A DNA stretch of 64,000 nucleotides from the NCBI RefSeq assembly GCF_000463075.2, contig NZ_AVAQ01000045.1:1-64000 (forward strand), read 5' to 3'. This document shows positions 1 to 8,381 of this stretch, piece by piece. Source of the DNA: Lactiplantibacillus plantarum EGD-AQ4 (GTDB lineage Bacteria > Bacillota > Bacilli > Lactobacillales > Lactobacillaceae). Position numbers and translations under genes: made by a program. The notes below the pieces were generated by a model that saw nothing but the letters and a program-made list of their open reading frames with translations, was not told where the DNA came from and did not search any database. Every line of letters starts with the position of its first letter. Positions within the stretch are counted from its first letter, which is position 1.

Positions 1-29
1 AATACATCTGTAATGAGCTTAAAGCCTTA

Positions 30-107
30 CTACGCGTCATCATCAAACGTCGGGCCTTTCATTGCCATTTCGGTATAACGCATTAAATCAGAATTGTTTT
101 TACTCAT
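30..107 (-). CDS. Small hypothetical peptide (25 aa)
   Basis: A 25-codon ORF begins with ATG and has a GAGGAG ribosome binding site seven bases upstream, better than chance for so short a frame. The peptide is hydrophilic, with an acidic C-terminus (TFDDDA) and no signal or membrane segment. It lies downstream of the toxin/immunity remnant on the same strand and could be the last cistron of that group. I do not recognise a family. It may be a real small protein or the relic of a larger gene. Confidence 0.4.
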   Translation of the reverse strand: MSKNNSDLMRYTEMAMKGPTFDDDA

Positions 108-158
108 AGTATTCTCCTCGTCGTACTAAAGGACGCCCAATCAAAATGATTGAACGTT

Positions 159-437
159 CTACATTGCAACAATAATGATATCTCGCCATTGGTCACGGAT
201 TTTCTTGCCATCAATTACATAATCAAGAATCTCATCAACGTCGTCAGTATCTTTGAAGTGATAATCAAAATCACCATTATCTTTAGAAATGATACGTTTG
301 CCCTCACTGTCAAAACCAATGTACCACTCAACATCATTGATTTTGATTTGAACCTCCATACGAACATCTAATGCAAATCGAAGTTGTTCCAAAGACTCTA
401 AGTGATCCGAATCAGCTTTTACACGTTTTACTGCCAT
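159..437 (-). CDS. Probable immunity protein of a polymorphic toxin (92 aa)
   Basis: A small acidic cytoplasmic-looking protein with no signal peptide. The C-terminal half carries an EILDYVIDGKKIRDQW segment, the 'loop plus I.DGK.IRD.W' pattern common in small immunity-type proteins. ATG start with AAAGGATT about 11 bases upstream. Its 5' end overlaps the second frame of the broken toxin C-terminus (412-746) by 26 bp, the tight toxin-immunity coupling expected of polymorphic toxin cassettes. Function is inferred from that position and size; I cannot name the immunity family. If the toxin is dead, this would be an orphan immunity gene kept against related strains. Confidence 0.55.
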   Translation of the reverse strand: MAVKRVKADSDHLESLEQLRFALDVRMEVQIKINDVEWYIGFDSEGKRIISKDNGDFDYHFKDTDDVDEILDYVIDGKKIRDQWRDIIIVAM

Positions 438-746
438 CTTTATTCACAATCCTTTCTGCAATCGTCAATTTTCGCCCAGGTTCTTCACGTCGGGGAACAA
501 TCTTGCCATTTTTCTTTGTAACGCGTAGCCAGGAATGCGCGTGCGGCACAATCGTGTGTATTTTAGCATTACCATGGTCGGTAAAATCAATGTCCAGCCG
601 GGCCTTTCCTGTCTACCATAATATCTTCGCGTAACTAGTTGTCCGTCGACATAACGGTCAAAAACCGAGTTGGCTTCTTGTTGATACGGAACACCGTGCA
701 CCTCACCAAAAGTGTGTTCATTGTTAACGCAAATTGTTCGCGTCAA
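412..746 (-). pseudogene. Frameshifted C-terminal remnant of a polymorphic (LXG/RHS-type) toxin
   Basis: One frame (down to about 605) reads SVFDRYVDGQLVTRRYYG. After a one-base shift in the short T run at 605-607 (A run on the coding strand), the next frame continues with ARLDIDFTDHGNAKIH followed by VPHAHSW and ends at 412. Together these rebuild the typical end of secreted polymorphic toxins, in which 'RRYY-x-A-x-LDID(F/Y)TDHGN-x(K)-x-H-x-VPH-H' precedes the stop. No intact upstream coding frame for the secretion domain is found (in-frame stop just before 746), so this is a detached and broken toxin tip. The immunity gene follows directly. Confidence 0.6.
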
Positions 747-1056
747 ACCTCAGATGTCGCACGTCACGCTCTACCAGCAGTTAAAAGTCATTTTACTTTG
801 ATTGTATATCGAAAATCAACCGGGTTAAGATGACATTCCAGAGTCTTTTTACCCCCGCATGTTTTTTTCTGACATTTATGTTACGAATTAGCTTGAACCA
901 GTACTGTTTCAGTATTCGCTTTGAAGACCACTTCATTCTCGATTTTTTCTTCTTGGTGCTTAAGACAGAACGTTCGCGAAAATTAGGTCAAAAGCACCAT
1001 GTTAAAGCGTGGCACGCATGATGATTGTCCGTTTGTTTTTTCCAAGGGCGGGTGCC
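747..1056. other. Degraded intergenic stretch upstream of the toxin remnant
   Basis: No intact gene is visible. On the minus strand a 33-codon open segment ending at 881 reads like the tail of a real protein (KHQEEKIENEVVFKANTE...), but a stop lies immediately upstream and no start or ribosome site is present. I take the stretch to be decayed cassette DNA, probably displaced toxin or immunity fragments. No promoter or terminator stands out. Confidence 0.3.
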
Positions 1057-1284
1057 CTAACCAACACCGTAGACAAATCGCTTCGGTGGATTAGTTTTAA
1101 ATTTTAAAGTACCAATGGCTAGTTTCTCAATAAACTCCTTAGAAAACATCGAGCTAAATTGTCCCTGTGACTCAGCCATATGGGTATGTTTGTCAACTGT
1201 GACTGTACCTTCAACATTATCTGAGACAACTTGATAAGTACGATAGTTATCATCATCTAAAATCAAAGTATAAATCATCATCAT
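1057..1284 (-). CDS. Hypothetical protein (75 aa), coupled to the upstream ORF
   Basis: The start ATG overlaps the stop of the preceding ORF (TAATG), and AAAGGAG lies about ten bases upstream inside that ORF, so the two are probably translated as a pair. The protein is small and soluble, starts with a run of methionines and a beta-like IYTLILDDDNYRTYQVV segment, and ends RFVYGVG. No family is recognised. The neighbourhood (toxin tip and immunity gene on the same strand) suggests another cassette or immunity protein, but that is inference. Confidence 0.5.
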   Translation of the reverse strand: MMMIYTLILDDDNYRTYQVVSDNVEGTVTVDKHTHMAESQGQFSSMFSKEFIEKLAIGTLKFKTNPPKRFVYGVG

Positions 1285-1514
1285 TACGATTTGCTCTCCT
1301 TTCTTTTGGTCAAAGCTAACCTATAGTCGAAAATCTGATCAGTTATCCCATGTTCGTCTGAATAGCTCAGCCCCTTGCTATCCATCAGTTTCGTTCCATA
1401 AGCCTCATATTTTAGCATAATTATATCATGTTCCAAAGAAAAGCCATCAAGTAAACGTTGAGCCCCATCATAGCTCAGGTGACAGCTTCTAACAACCGCT
1501 CCATAAGTGTTCAA
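1284..1514 (-). CDS. Hypothetical protein or truncated fragment (up to 76 aa)
   Basis: The reading frame is open from a TTG at 1514 but has no ribosome binding site there, and an in-frame TAA lies just upstream. The protein may therefore be the 3' part of a larger decayed gene. The sequence is soluble, with FDYRLALTKRKES at the C-terminus. It ends in a TAATG overlap with the next ORF, whose ribosome site it carries. No family recognised. The coupling argues that it was once an expressed cistron. Confidence 0.4.
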   Translation of the reverse strand: MNTYGAVVRSCHLSYDGAQRLLDGFSLEHDIIMLKYEAYGTKLMDSKGLSYSDEHGITDQIFDYRLALTKRKESKS

Positions 1515-1904
1515 GCCAAAAGTTCGTACTTAGAATTACATACATGCTCTTACGGGATTGTGAATCTGATTCCGCCGCACATCTTGGAATTGGACATGCA
1601 CTATGTCCGGCTCACATTTTAAAAGTACTGAGACCTGTCGCAAAAAGAGAAGGACATTTTACGCGATGCACTGAGCTCAGCATAAATTTCATGGATTCCC
1701 CGGCATTATTTCCCCTATCATAAAATCGAGGTTTGATTCTCTCATTTCAAACATATTGTCATCTACAAATATAATTTTTGGAAGTCGGCCTTTCACATTC
1801 TCCCCCATATGTTGAATTCAAAACTAATTCCTTCTTCCTGTTTTATCACTGAAAGACACCAAAATTGAACTCATCTTTTAATGGCACGCCTCGCAACATA
1901 TCGG
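1515..1904. other. Intergenic stretch without a recognisable gene
   Basis: Nearly 400 bases in which I see no supported reading frame, terminator or mobile-element end. The base composition is AT-richer than in the neighbouring housekeeping genes, in keeping with an accessory region. The promoter for the small peptide gene starts at its right edge. Confidence 0.4.
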
Positions 1905-1910
1905 TATAAT
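1881..1910 (+). promoter_or_regulatory. Promoter of the small membrane peptide gene
   Basis: A perfect -10 TATAAT (1905-1910) stands 18 bases after ATGGCA (1881-1886; 4 of 6 matches to TTGACA). It lies about 70 bases upstream of the peptide ORF at 1982. Confidence 0.5.
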
Positions 1911-1981
1911 TTAACGAAGGTGACACGTTTCTGGAAAACACCTGGAATTAGGCAAAAGTCAATACAAATGGGGGGACAATC

Positions 1982-2098
1982 ATGAAAAATTGGAGTAAAT
2001 GTAATATCTGGCAAAAATCGGTTGTCGTAGTAATGCTGCTGCTTCTAGCATACGAAATCGTCACAACCGCACAAGCACTAATAAGATTTTTCAAATAA
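1982..2098 (+). CDS. Small membrane peptide (38 aa)
   Basis: ATG start with a GGGGGAC ribosome site four bases upstream and a good sigma-A promoter further up. The peptide has a short charged/aromatic N-terminus (MKNWSKCNIW), one hydrophobic helix (residues about 13-24, VVVVMLLLLA) and a basic C-terminus ending RFFK. This is the plan of a single-pass membrane peptide, a signalling precursor or a type I toxin, but nothing shows which. The same frame stays open after the TAA for another 40 codons (to 2221), so the stop could be a nonsense mutation in a longer membrane-anchored protein. Confidence 0.5.
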   Translation: MKNWSKCNIWQKSVVVVMLLLLAYEIVTTAQALIRFFK

Positions 2099-2221
2099 CG
2101 TCCGCTGTTGATCTATGAATGTCGCATGTCTTGTGACCAGCAAGAGGATTCAGCGGACGATGATAAGAGTGGCAAACAATTACGTCAAGATGCCGATAGC
2201 CACCTGTTGGGGAAGTTATAA
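2099..2221 (+). other. In-frame continuation after the peptide stop
   Basis: The frame of the 38-aa peptide continues after its TAA and codes a hydrophilic tail ending SGKQLRQDADSHLLGKL before a TAA at 2219-2221. An internal ATG (2126) has no ribosome binding site. A 9-bp inverted repeat CGTCCGCTG/CAGCGGACG (2099-2107 and 2151-2159) begins just after the first stop. The stretch may be a read-through domain, the remains of a longer gene, or untranslated leader. Confidence 0.3.
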
Positions 2222-2270
2222 ATTCTCAAAAGCTCATGGATAACTGCCCATACGCACCTCAAAAATTCAA

Positions 2271-2318
2271 AAATCCTCGCACTTGTTAGATCGAATTAGT
2301 GCGGGGATTTGTTTTTGT
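2271..2318 (+). terminator. Rho-independent terminator
   Basis: A 12-13 bp stem AAATCCTCGCACT / AGTGCGGGGATTT, a loop of about 14 bases, then GTTTTTGT. It ends the peptide transcript. Confidence 0.75.
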
Positions 2319-2421
2319 ATATCCCAATGATGAATTTTAGGGCAACTATGAAAACCTTCAACATCTCAATTCCAAGTACTGTAAACATTCCCCCAACTCA
2401 CTAATAGCCGACTCCCGCTAA

Positions 2422-2631
2422 TCAATCCTTCTGCTCCAGCGCCGCCTTTCCAAACACAAAGAACGACAACACTAAGCCGGCACAGGATAACACGAACAAA
2501 ATACCGTAGCATAACACATCCCCAACTGTGACTAGTGTCCTAGGAAATCCCGCCACCGACACCCACAGAAAAACTATACTTAGCCAAAACCAAAATGAAC
2601 GATAGAACCGAACTGGTCGACGTAGCTTCAT
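2422..2631 (-). CDS. Small integral membrane protein (69 aa)
   Basis: ATG start with GGGGGAG about six bases upstream. Two predicted membrane helices (residues about 12-29 and 38-61) follow a basic N-terminus (MKLRRPVRFYR), so the N-terminus should be cytoplasmic. No motif or family is recognised. It is transcribed alone on the minus strand between the peptide locus and the UPF0145 gene. An 8-bp inverted repeat ATTCAAAC/GTTTGAAT (2665-2672, 2681-2688) just upstream could be an operator. Confidence 0.55.
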   Translation of the reverse strand: MKLRRPVRFYRSFWFWLSIVFLWVSVAGFPRTLVTVGDVLCYGILFVLSCAGLVLSFFVFGKAALEQKD

Positions 2632-2992
2632 GATACACTCCCCCTCGTCTCCGTATCAGTTATGATTCAAACAACATCTCGTTTGAATAACGCTAATTAT
2701 AGGCAGGCCTCATGACAACACAAGTTAATTAACGCCAGGTTGCTATATAAGTCAGTCGAAAAATTCACTGTTATGTTTGTTAAATATCGATAGTTTCCAT
2801 TCGATACCGAAAAGTCACGTCGGCACAGCTAAAACTGCTGCTGAACCGTCCTGGGCGATCTACTTACTAACTTCAGACCAGAAGTTTCTCGTTTTGCCTC
2901 GATCACTTCTAACCGCTCCTCCATCCAAAACACTCGCTTTTAACAACCACGCTATGCTATGATGAAAATAATTCTAAAAGGAGGTTCCGTCA
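2632..2992. other. Divergent intergenic region
   Basis: Holds the 5' regions of the small membrane protein (minus) and the UPF0145 gene (plus). Visible are the ATTCAAAC/GTTTGAAT inverted repeat at 2665-2688 and a TATGAT -10-like box near 2955 ahead of the UPF0145 gene. An open frame at 2777-2962 has no ribosome site and I regard it as non-coding. Confidence 0.4.
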
Positions 2993-3340
2993 ATGACACA
3001 ACTACTAGTGACGACAACGGAAAACATTCCGGGGCACCCCTATGAAGTTTTGGGGGAAGTATTTGGCTTAACCACACAATCTAAAAACTTGGTGCGTAAC
3101 ATCGGGGCGGGCTTAAAAGGACTCGTTGGTGGCGAAATCAAGGATTACACCAAGATGCTCGAAGAATCACGCGACGTGGCAGTGAATCGGTTGCGCGATA
3201 ATGCCAGTGCGATGGGCGCTGACGCCGTGGTGATGATGCGTTTTGATACTGGCTCAATTAGTCAGGACATGCAATCGGTCGCCGCGTATGGTACTGCGGT
3301 CCGTTTTATTAATACTGACTCAACCGACACAAACGCATAA
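2993..3340 (+). CDS. UPF0145 (YbjQ-like, DUF74) family protein
   Basis: 115 aa, close to the usual 100-110 aa of UPF0145. The family pattern is clear: an N-terminal [19 protein letters not shown] strand region, the central '[31 protein letters not shown]' helix, and the '[17 protein letters not shown]' core. These proteins form compact pentamers resembling heavy-metal-binding domains; the cellular role is unknown. A perfect AAAGGAGG ribosome site lies eight bases before the ATG. Single gene with its own terminator at 3361-3395. Confidence 0.9.
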   Translation: MTQLLVTTTENIPGHPYEVLGEVFGLTTQSKNLVRNIGAGLKGLVGGEIKDYTKMLEESRDVAVNRLRDNASAMGADAVVMMRFDTGSISQDMQSVAAYGTAVRFINTDSTDTNA

Positions 3341-3360
3341 TCTCATTTAAAACGACAGAA

Positions 3361-3395
3361 ACGGCTTGCAGGTTTATTCTTGTAAACCGTTTTTC
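3361..3395 (+). terminator. Terminator of the UPF0145 gene
   Basis: Imperfect 12-bp stem (ACGGCTTGCAGG with TTGTAAACCGT, two wobbles and one mismatch) followed by TTTTTCTT. Confidence 0.65.
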
Positions 3396-3444
3396 TTATC
3401 ATATCAATTATTTGCGTACTACAATTACGACTTCTTCCCAATTA

Positions 3445-4655
3445 TTAGTGTCGGATAAACAAGCACCCAGCACTAACTAGCAGCATACCTATACCAGTCA
3501 CATACGCCGCTGCTGGACTGACGACATTATCCAGCAGTACTAGCCCAACGCTACCAACTGGCATCGAAATGGTGACCAAAGAATTAATAATGCCGCTCAA
3601 ACTACCCACGATGCTTCCATCAGCAATTTTCAGCAAGCTTGCCATCAACTTAGGATTTGCTTGTCCCATGCAAAATCCACCGATCGTCATAATTGCTACT
3701 ACCAACCAATAATTCTGCCAACTGAGTAAATTGATAAACAAGCCCCCAAACATGATCATAGTTGTTAACATAACACCGCGAAACGACCACTTCTGAAACC
3801 ACCCTGTATGTAACAAGTTCCCAGCAATACTGCCAATCACCGTGGCGGTATTCATCACTAAAATTGCCACTCCGAACGAAAGTGGTAAATCCGCCGCACG
3901 ATGGACTAAGTACAAGTTCAACAAGGCGTCTACACTCGCACCAACCGCATTCAACAACGAAAGACTTCCTAACAATCCCAACACGTTCATGTGTGTCCCC
4001 GCTTCCATTACCTCGCGGACTTGTCGGAATAGTTCTCGAAATGATGGGGTCGCAACTGCTGTGGCTGTCGGCAGTTTTAAGGTCCCATAACCAGACAACA
4101 GCACGACACCCGCAATTAAGAACGAGATGGCGTTCAAATATCCAGCAAGACGATAATCCCCTGTTGCAGCCAGATGCTGACCCCCAGTGCCTGCCCCATC
4201 GTCTGCATTAGGACGCCGATACCTTGATTGATTCCGATAGCTTCCTCTTGCTGCTCAGAGGCGACTTTAGCTTGCAATAATGGCATTCGTAAGCTGCCGC
4301 TGAACATGCCAAATACGTCTGAACAAAAATTAATGATGATAATAATCAATAATAGGCCAACCTGTTTACTGGTAATGAGTTGCGCCAACACGAGATATAG
4401 GCCTGCCTGCACAAATTTCAATCCCGCCAGCCAGCCCCGTTTATTGGGCTGCGAATCTGCCAAGCGCCCGGTCAGGATACTAAAAATGCCGGGCAGTACA
4501 GTGGCCACTGAAACGATTGAAACCATCAAACTGGCTTGCGCAAAGGTACGGGCGTACGTTAATAAAATAATATTGAATAAGCTCGTCCCAATGGTCTCAA
4601 ATAGATCAGCAGTTGTTAGCGTGACAAATGCGCGGTTACGAACTAGCTCTTTCAT
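3445..4655 (-). pseudogene. Frameshifted MFS efflux transporter
   Basis: The N-terminal half (4134-4655, 173 aa) starts MKELVRNRAFVTL and carries about five helices with the loop motif GRLADSQPNKRGW. It runs out of frame after SIWLQQGIIVLLD. The C-terminal half (3445-4137, 230 aa) continues in another frame as YLNAISFLIAG and provides the remaining helices. Restoring one G near 4138 (GGATAT for GATAT on the coding strand) joins them into one transporter of about 403 aa, the normal MFS size. Family knowledge: such proteins export drugs or macrolides by proton antiport. It is divergent from an HTH regulator that is also frameshifted, with a shared palindrome between them. Translation of two half-proteins through the four-base overlap is possible but unlikely to give a working carrier. 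Confidence 0.75.
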
Positions 4656-4676
4656 GATGCCACTCCCAATCTAATA

Positions 4677-4712
4677 TTATTTATCGTTTAAATTATTTTA
4701 AATGATAAATAA
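4677..4712. promoter_or_regulatory. Palindromic operator between the MFS gene and its regulator
   Basis: A near-perfect 16-bp inverted repeat: TTATTTATCGTTTAAA (4677-4692), spacer TTAT, TTTAAATGATAAATAA (4697-4712); 15 of 16 positions are complementary. It sits in the divergent promoter region 20-60 bases from both starts, as expected for autoregulation by the adjacent HTH protein. Confidence 0.7.
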
Positions 4713-4770
4713 ACTTTAATCGTTTGATTTCTATTTGCCAAATGGTTCAGCTAGGATTGAGGTGAAAAAC

Positions 4771-5354
4771 ATGCCCAAAAACACACTGGCACAGTTTGCA
4801 AAGTTAATGGCCGATCCAAAAGTGTCCGCAATTTTAAAGGCCACCAAATCAGAGGATGGTCTAACAACCAAGCAAATTTCAGCCCTAACTAAAATTCCTA
4901 ACAATCAGTTGTACTACACCATCAACAAGATGCAGGATGCGGACTTATTAACGATTGTTAACCAAGTTCAAGTCAAAAATTTAACGGAGAATTATTATTC
5001 CAGCGCTCACCTTTCCGATGAAACGCCACGGTTTCAATCGGAGCTTGATGCGCTCGATACGGATTTGACTAACATTTCTGGCACTTGGACGCAAACTCAT
5101 ATCCAGGAGGTTTTACAATGGATTATGCTGCTCAACCATGACTTTAATGAAACTTTCAGAGAAGAGATGGCTGATAAGCAGCCTGACGAAGCATCCATTT
5201 TTTGAGCAACGCGACCTTAAACTTGTCTGCTGCTGGTGAACATCAATTACGGTTAGATATCATCAAACTACTTGGCAACGCCGAGAAAAATGACCCGGAT
5301 CCCAACTCCAAGGACAAGCATCAGGCTAAACTACTGATTGAAAAGTGGGAATAG
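4771..5354 (+). pseudogene. Frameshifted HTH transcriptional regulator
   Basis: ATG at 4771 with GAGGTG six bases upstream fits better than the upstream TTG at 4735. The N-terminal winged-helix domain (LMADPKVSAILKA; TTKQISALTKIPNNQLYYTINKM, the recognition-helix region at about residues 35-60) is ArsR/PadR-like. The frame ends at 5205 just after a run of six T. Adding one T opens a further 49 codons to a stop at 5354, coding SNATLNLSAAGEHQLRLDI and the amphipathic ending HQAKLLIEKW, clearly part of the same protein. The truncated form (144 aa) keeps the DNA-binding domain but loses the C-terminal helices. It probably controls the divergent MFS gene through the palindrome at 4677-4712. Confidence 0.65.
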
Positions 5355-5432
5355 CGCGTACACTGTACGATTACCTTGTTTTGATCAATTGGTAGAGCTC
5401 ACGAAATACCAATAATTCAACTAAGTGCAAAC

Positions 5433-5475
5433 AAAAAGCCCCGGATGACTAACAAATCGTCATCCGGAGCTTTTT
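5433..5475 (-). terminator. Terminator of the rnz-apt operon
   Basis: Stem AGC-CCGGATGAC / GTCATCCGG-AGCT with a loop of about nine bases, flanked by A5 and T5, so it can work in both directions; on the minus strand it follows apt. Confidence 0.8.
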
Positions 5476-5486
5476 ACATCTTGGCT

Positions 5487-6005
5487 TTAGAATTGCATCA
5501 AGCTCAACATGTCATAATCTTTAATTTTATCGCGGCCATGCAAGTCTTTCAGTTCAACCAAAAAGGCTGTTCCGACCACATTACCACCTAATTTTTCAAC
5601 CATTTGAATCGTGGCAGAAATTGTCCCACCCGTAGCCAACAAGTCATCCGTGACCAACACGTTTTGACCAGGCTTGATTGCATCTTTATGCAAGTACAAT
5701 GCGGATTGTCCATATTCCAAATCATAGGTTGCTTTGACCGTTGCGCGTGGCAACTTACCCTTCTTACGGGCTGGCGCAAATCCGACCCCTAGCTCATAAG
5801 CGACTGGACAGCCAACAATAAAGCCCCGTGCTTCGGGACCAACGATCATATCAACGTGCTTATCACGCGCAAATTGAACGATTTGATCAGTTGCTTCGCG
5901 GTAAGCCGCACCGTCAGCCATCAATGGTGAAATATCCCGAAAGATAATGCCAGGTTCTGGATAGTCCGGAATACTAGCCACATACTTTGTTAAATCTAAT
6001 GCCAT
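5487..6005 (-). CDS. apt: Adenine phosphoribosyltransferase
   Basis: 172 aa, the standard length. It makes AMP from adenine and PRPP in cytoplasmic purine salvage. The PRPP-binding loop [13 protein letters not shown] is at residues 116-128, the N-terminal FRDISP at 22-27, and the GPEARGF substrate loop at 56-62. Last gene of the minus-strand operon rnz-SDR-lapA-recJ-apt, 18 bp after recJ. ATG with AAGGAG upstream. The recJ-apt neighbourhood is common in Firmicutes, where apt also lies near the stringent-response gene relA. Confidence 0.97.
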   Translation of the reverse strand: MALDLTKYVASIPDYPEPGIIFRDISPLMADGAAYREATDQIVQFARDKHVDMIVGPEARGFIVGCPVAYELGVGFAPARKKGKLPRATVKATYDLEYGQSALYLHKDAIKPGQNVLVTDDLLATGGTISATIQMVEKLGGNVVGTAFLVELKDLHGRDKIKDYDMLSLMQF

Positions 6006-6023
6006 TTGTTCTTAACAGCTCCT

Positions 6024-8360
6024 TCAATTCTTAACCGCAGCCTGGTTCTTCACCCATACTTGGAGCGCTGCGGATTTACTATATAAAAGCGTTTCTTCAG
6101 CAACGATTTGCTGCTCGCGTAGCTGATAACTAGGGGCGTGATGTAAATCCGCTTTGGACGGATTCGAAACGCCATTCATGACACCATCATTTATTTTAAC
6201 AAATCCGACCTCAAAAAACACCTGTATCATAAAAATAAGCAAATTTCGCTCAAGGTGTAAGTGTTTGGCGACCTGTGTCAATTGATGATGAATGTCGACA
6301 TCGTGGTGTGCCGCAGTGAACTGGAACAACTTCGCAAACTGCTCACGACTTGGCATCCCGCTCATGTAGATTGAATCACGCCGATATAAGTACAACGTCA
6401 ATTGATCAAGGGCAATCGCTGATAAGACCTGCGTCATATCAGGCAATGTATCCGGACAATCAACGATGAAAACTGCTTTTCCGGCCGTCACCGTCGCGAG
6501 ATCAAGATTTTCTTCACCGACCCAGACGGCTTGAGCCTGAGTGCCCATATACTGTTCAACCTGCTTCATGAGTCGTTGATGGAAGAATAAGTACGTCCCA
6601 GGTGCCTGGAATAAATGCGCCGATAAATGTTGAGTACGCGCATCAATGACTTGCGTTCCCATCACAGCAACATCTTTAATCATAATCTGCGGCTTGGTCT
6701 GCCCATTCCACGTATTTTCGCTGAGTGCACCGACTAACGTGACATCCGTGGGACTCGCCTGAATCGCTGGTAAAGCGTCCCCCATCGAAAAGCCAATCGC
6801 ATCCACGGTCGTGTCACCATCACCCAGTTGCAGCTTTAAGTGTTGCTGGTCGCTCCCAATCGCCCGCGCTTGCGGAATCGTCGACGGCGCTAGTTTGAAC
6901 AAGGGAGCTGGATTATCAGTGCCAAACGGGGCCAAAGATTGAATGTCCGCCAACGTGTCTAGCGTCGCATCCGCCACTGACAAGGTCCCGTCAATCGCTA
7001 ACTTGACCTGCGCATTATCCGCTAATTGCTGCTGAACTGCCGCAGCTTCCATGGCAGACTTCAGTGTTTCCAACTGGTCTGCCATGACCGTCAGTCCGAC
7101 CGCCATGTGATGACCACCAAAGGCGACCAGCGCATCACGGACCGGGTCGATTGCCGCAAACAAGTTGTAGGCTTCGACACTACGGCCACTGCCTTTCATG
7201 CGACCGTCCGCGTCCTCATTCAAAACGAGGGTCGGTTTACCAGTCGTTTCAACGACGTGACTGGCAACAATCCCTAAAACGCCCTCATGCCAACCCTTAC
7301 CGGTAATCACCAGTGTCTGACGGGCCTGATTTTCAGGTGATTGCGCTTGTTCTATCGCGCTCGCACTGATCGTTTTGACCAATCCTTGCCGTTTCTCATT
7401 CAGTTGATTGACCTGCTTAGCCAGTGCGGTCGCCCGCTCCTCATCTAGCGTGGTCAATAATTCGACGCCACTCTGCGCAGATTGCAACCGTCCGAGCGCA
7501 TTCAACCGGGGTGCAATCCCAAAGCCAATACTCGTTTCAGTTAACTTGTCAGGTTCTAAACCGGCTTCTTGAATCAAAGCGGCCAATCCTGGGCGCGTCG
7601 TCTGCTGGAGCACCTTGAGGCCCAGCGTCACAATGGTTCGATTTTCACCAGTCAGGCTAACCAAATCAGCGACGGTTCCAATCGCAGCGAGGTCCAACAG
7701 TTCTTCAGGTACCTCTTCAATCAACGCGGTAGCCACTTTAAAAGCGACGCCGGCACCAGATAGTCCACCAAATGGATAGTGGCCTTCAGGATGACGAGGA
7801 TGCACGATTGCATAAGCATGCGGCAATTCAGCAGGTAGTTCATGATGGTCAGTCACGACGACGTCCACGCCCTGAGCTTGGACCTGATCAATGACCGCGT
7901 TGCCTGCGACGCCGTTATCAACCGTCACAAACAGTTGGGTGCCTTTTTCAATCAAACGGTCAAACGCCGCCTGGTTGGGCCCGTAACCATCTTTAAAGCG
8001 GTCTGGAATGTAATAATTCACATTGGCGCCAATTTGGTCCAACGTTTCATACATGATGGCCGTACTGGTCAACCCATCGGCATCATAGTCACCATAGATC
8101 GTAATTTGATCACCGGCAATCACCGCTGCTTGAATCCGTTCGACCGCCTTATCCATATCATGCATCGTTGTTGGGTCCAATAAGGGCTGCTGATCTGCAT
8201 GTAAAAATGGTTTCGCCGCTTCAGGTGTGTCAATGCCGCGCGTGATCAACAAACGTGCAACTAATGGTGACACCTCCGCAGCCTGCGATAACGCATTGAC
8301 GGCCGTTTCAGAAACGGCCGTCGTCTCGCGTGATACCCATTTTTTCTTTGCCGCTAACAT
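6024..8360 (-). CDS. recJ: Single-stranded-DNA-specific exonuclease RecJ
   Basis: 778 aa, the long Firmicute form. It degrades single-stranded DNA 5' to 3' in recombination and mismatch repair. DHH-superfamily motifs are visible: DYDADG (91-96), VTVDNG (145-150) and DHH (171-173), followed by the DHHA1 region with GKGWHEGVLGIVASH and GGHHMAVGLT. The C-terminal ~200 residues are the RecJ_C extension typical of lactobacilli. Good AAGGAAGG ribosome site. Lies between lapA-like and apt in one operon. Confidence 0.96.
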   Translation of the reverse strand: MLAAKKKWVSRETTAVSETAVNALSQAAEVSPLVARLLITRGIDTPEAAKPFLHADQQPLLDPTTMHDMDKAVERIQAAVIAGDQITIYGDYDADGLTSTAIMYETLDQIGANVNYYIPDRFKDGYGPNQAAFDRLIEKGTQLFVTVDNGVAGNAVIDQVQAQGVDVVVTDHHELPAELPHAYAIVHPRHPEGHYPFGGLSGAGVAFKVATALIEEVPEELLDLAAIGTVADLVSLTGENRTIVTLGLKVLQQTTRPGLAALIQEAGLEPDKLTETSIGFGIAPRLNALGRLQSAQSGVELLTTLDEERATALAKQVNQLNEKRQGLVKTISASAIEQAQSPENQARQTLVITGKGWHEGVLGIVASHVVETTGKPTLVLNEDADGRMKGSGRSVEAYNLFAAIDPVRDALVAFGGHHMAVGLTVMADQLETLKSAMEAAAVQQQLADNAQVKLAIDGTLSVADATLDTLADIQSLAPFGTDNPAPLFKLAPSTIPQARAIGSDQQHLKLQLGDGDTTVDAIGFSMGDALPAIQASPTDVTLVGALSENTWNGQTKPQIMIKDVAVMGTQVIDARTQHLSAHLFQAPGTYLFFHQRLMKQVEQYMGTQAQAVWVGEENLDLATVTAGKAVFIVDCPDTLPDMTQVLSAIALDQLTLYLYRRDSIYMSGMPSREQFAKLFQFTAAHHDVDIHHQLTQVAKHLHLERNLLIFMIQVFFEVGFVKINDGVMNGVSNPSKADLHHAPSYQLREQQIVAEETLLYSKSAALQVWVKNQAAVKN

Positions 8361-8381
8361 GGCATCCTTCCTTTCAAAAGC

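Noticed and set aside
2777-2962. 61-codon plus-strand frame before the UPF0145 gene
   Set aside because: No ribosome site, low-complexity ending, and it overlaps the promoter region of the real gene.
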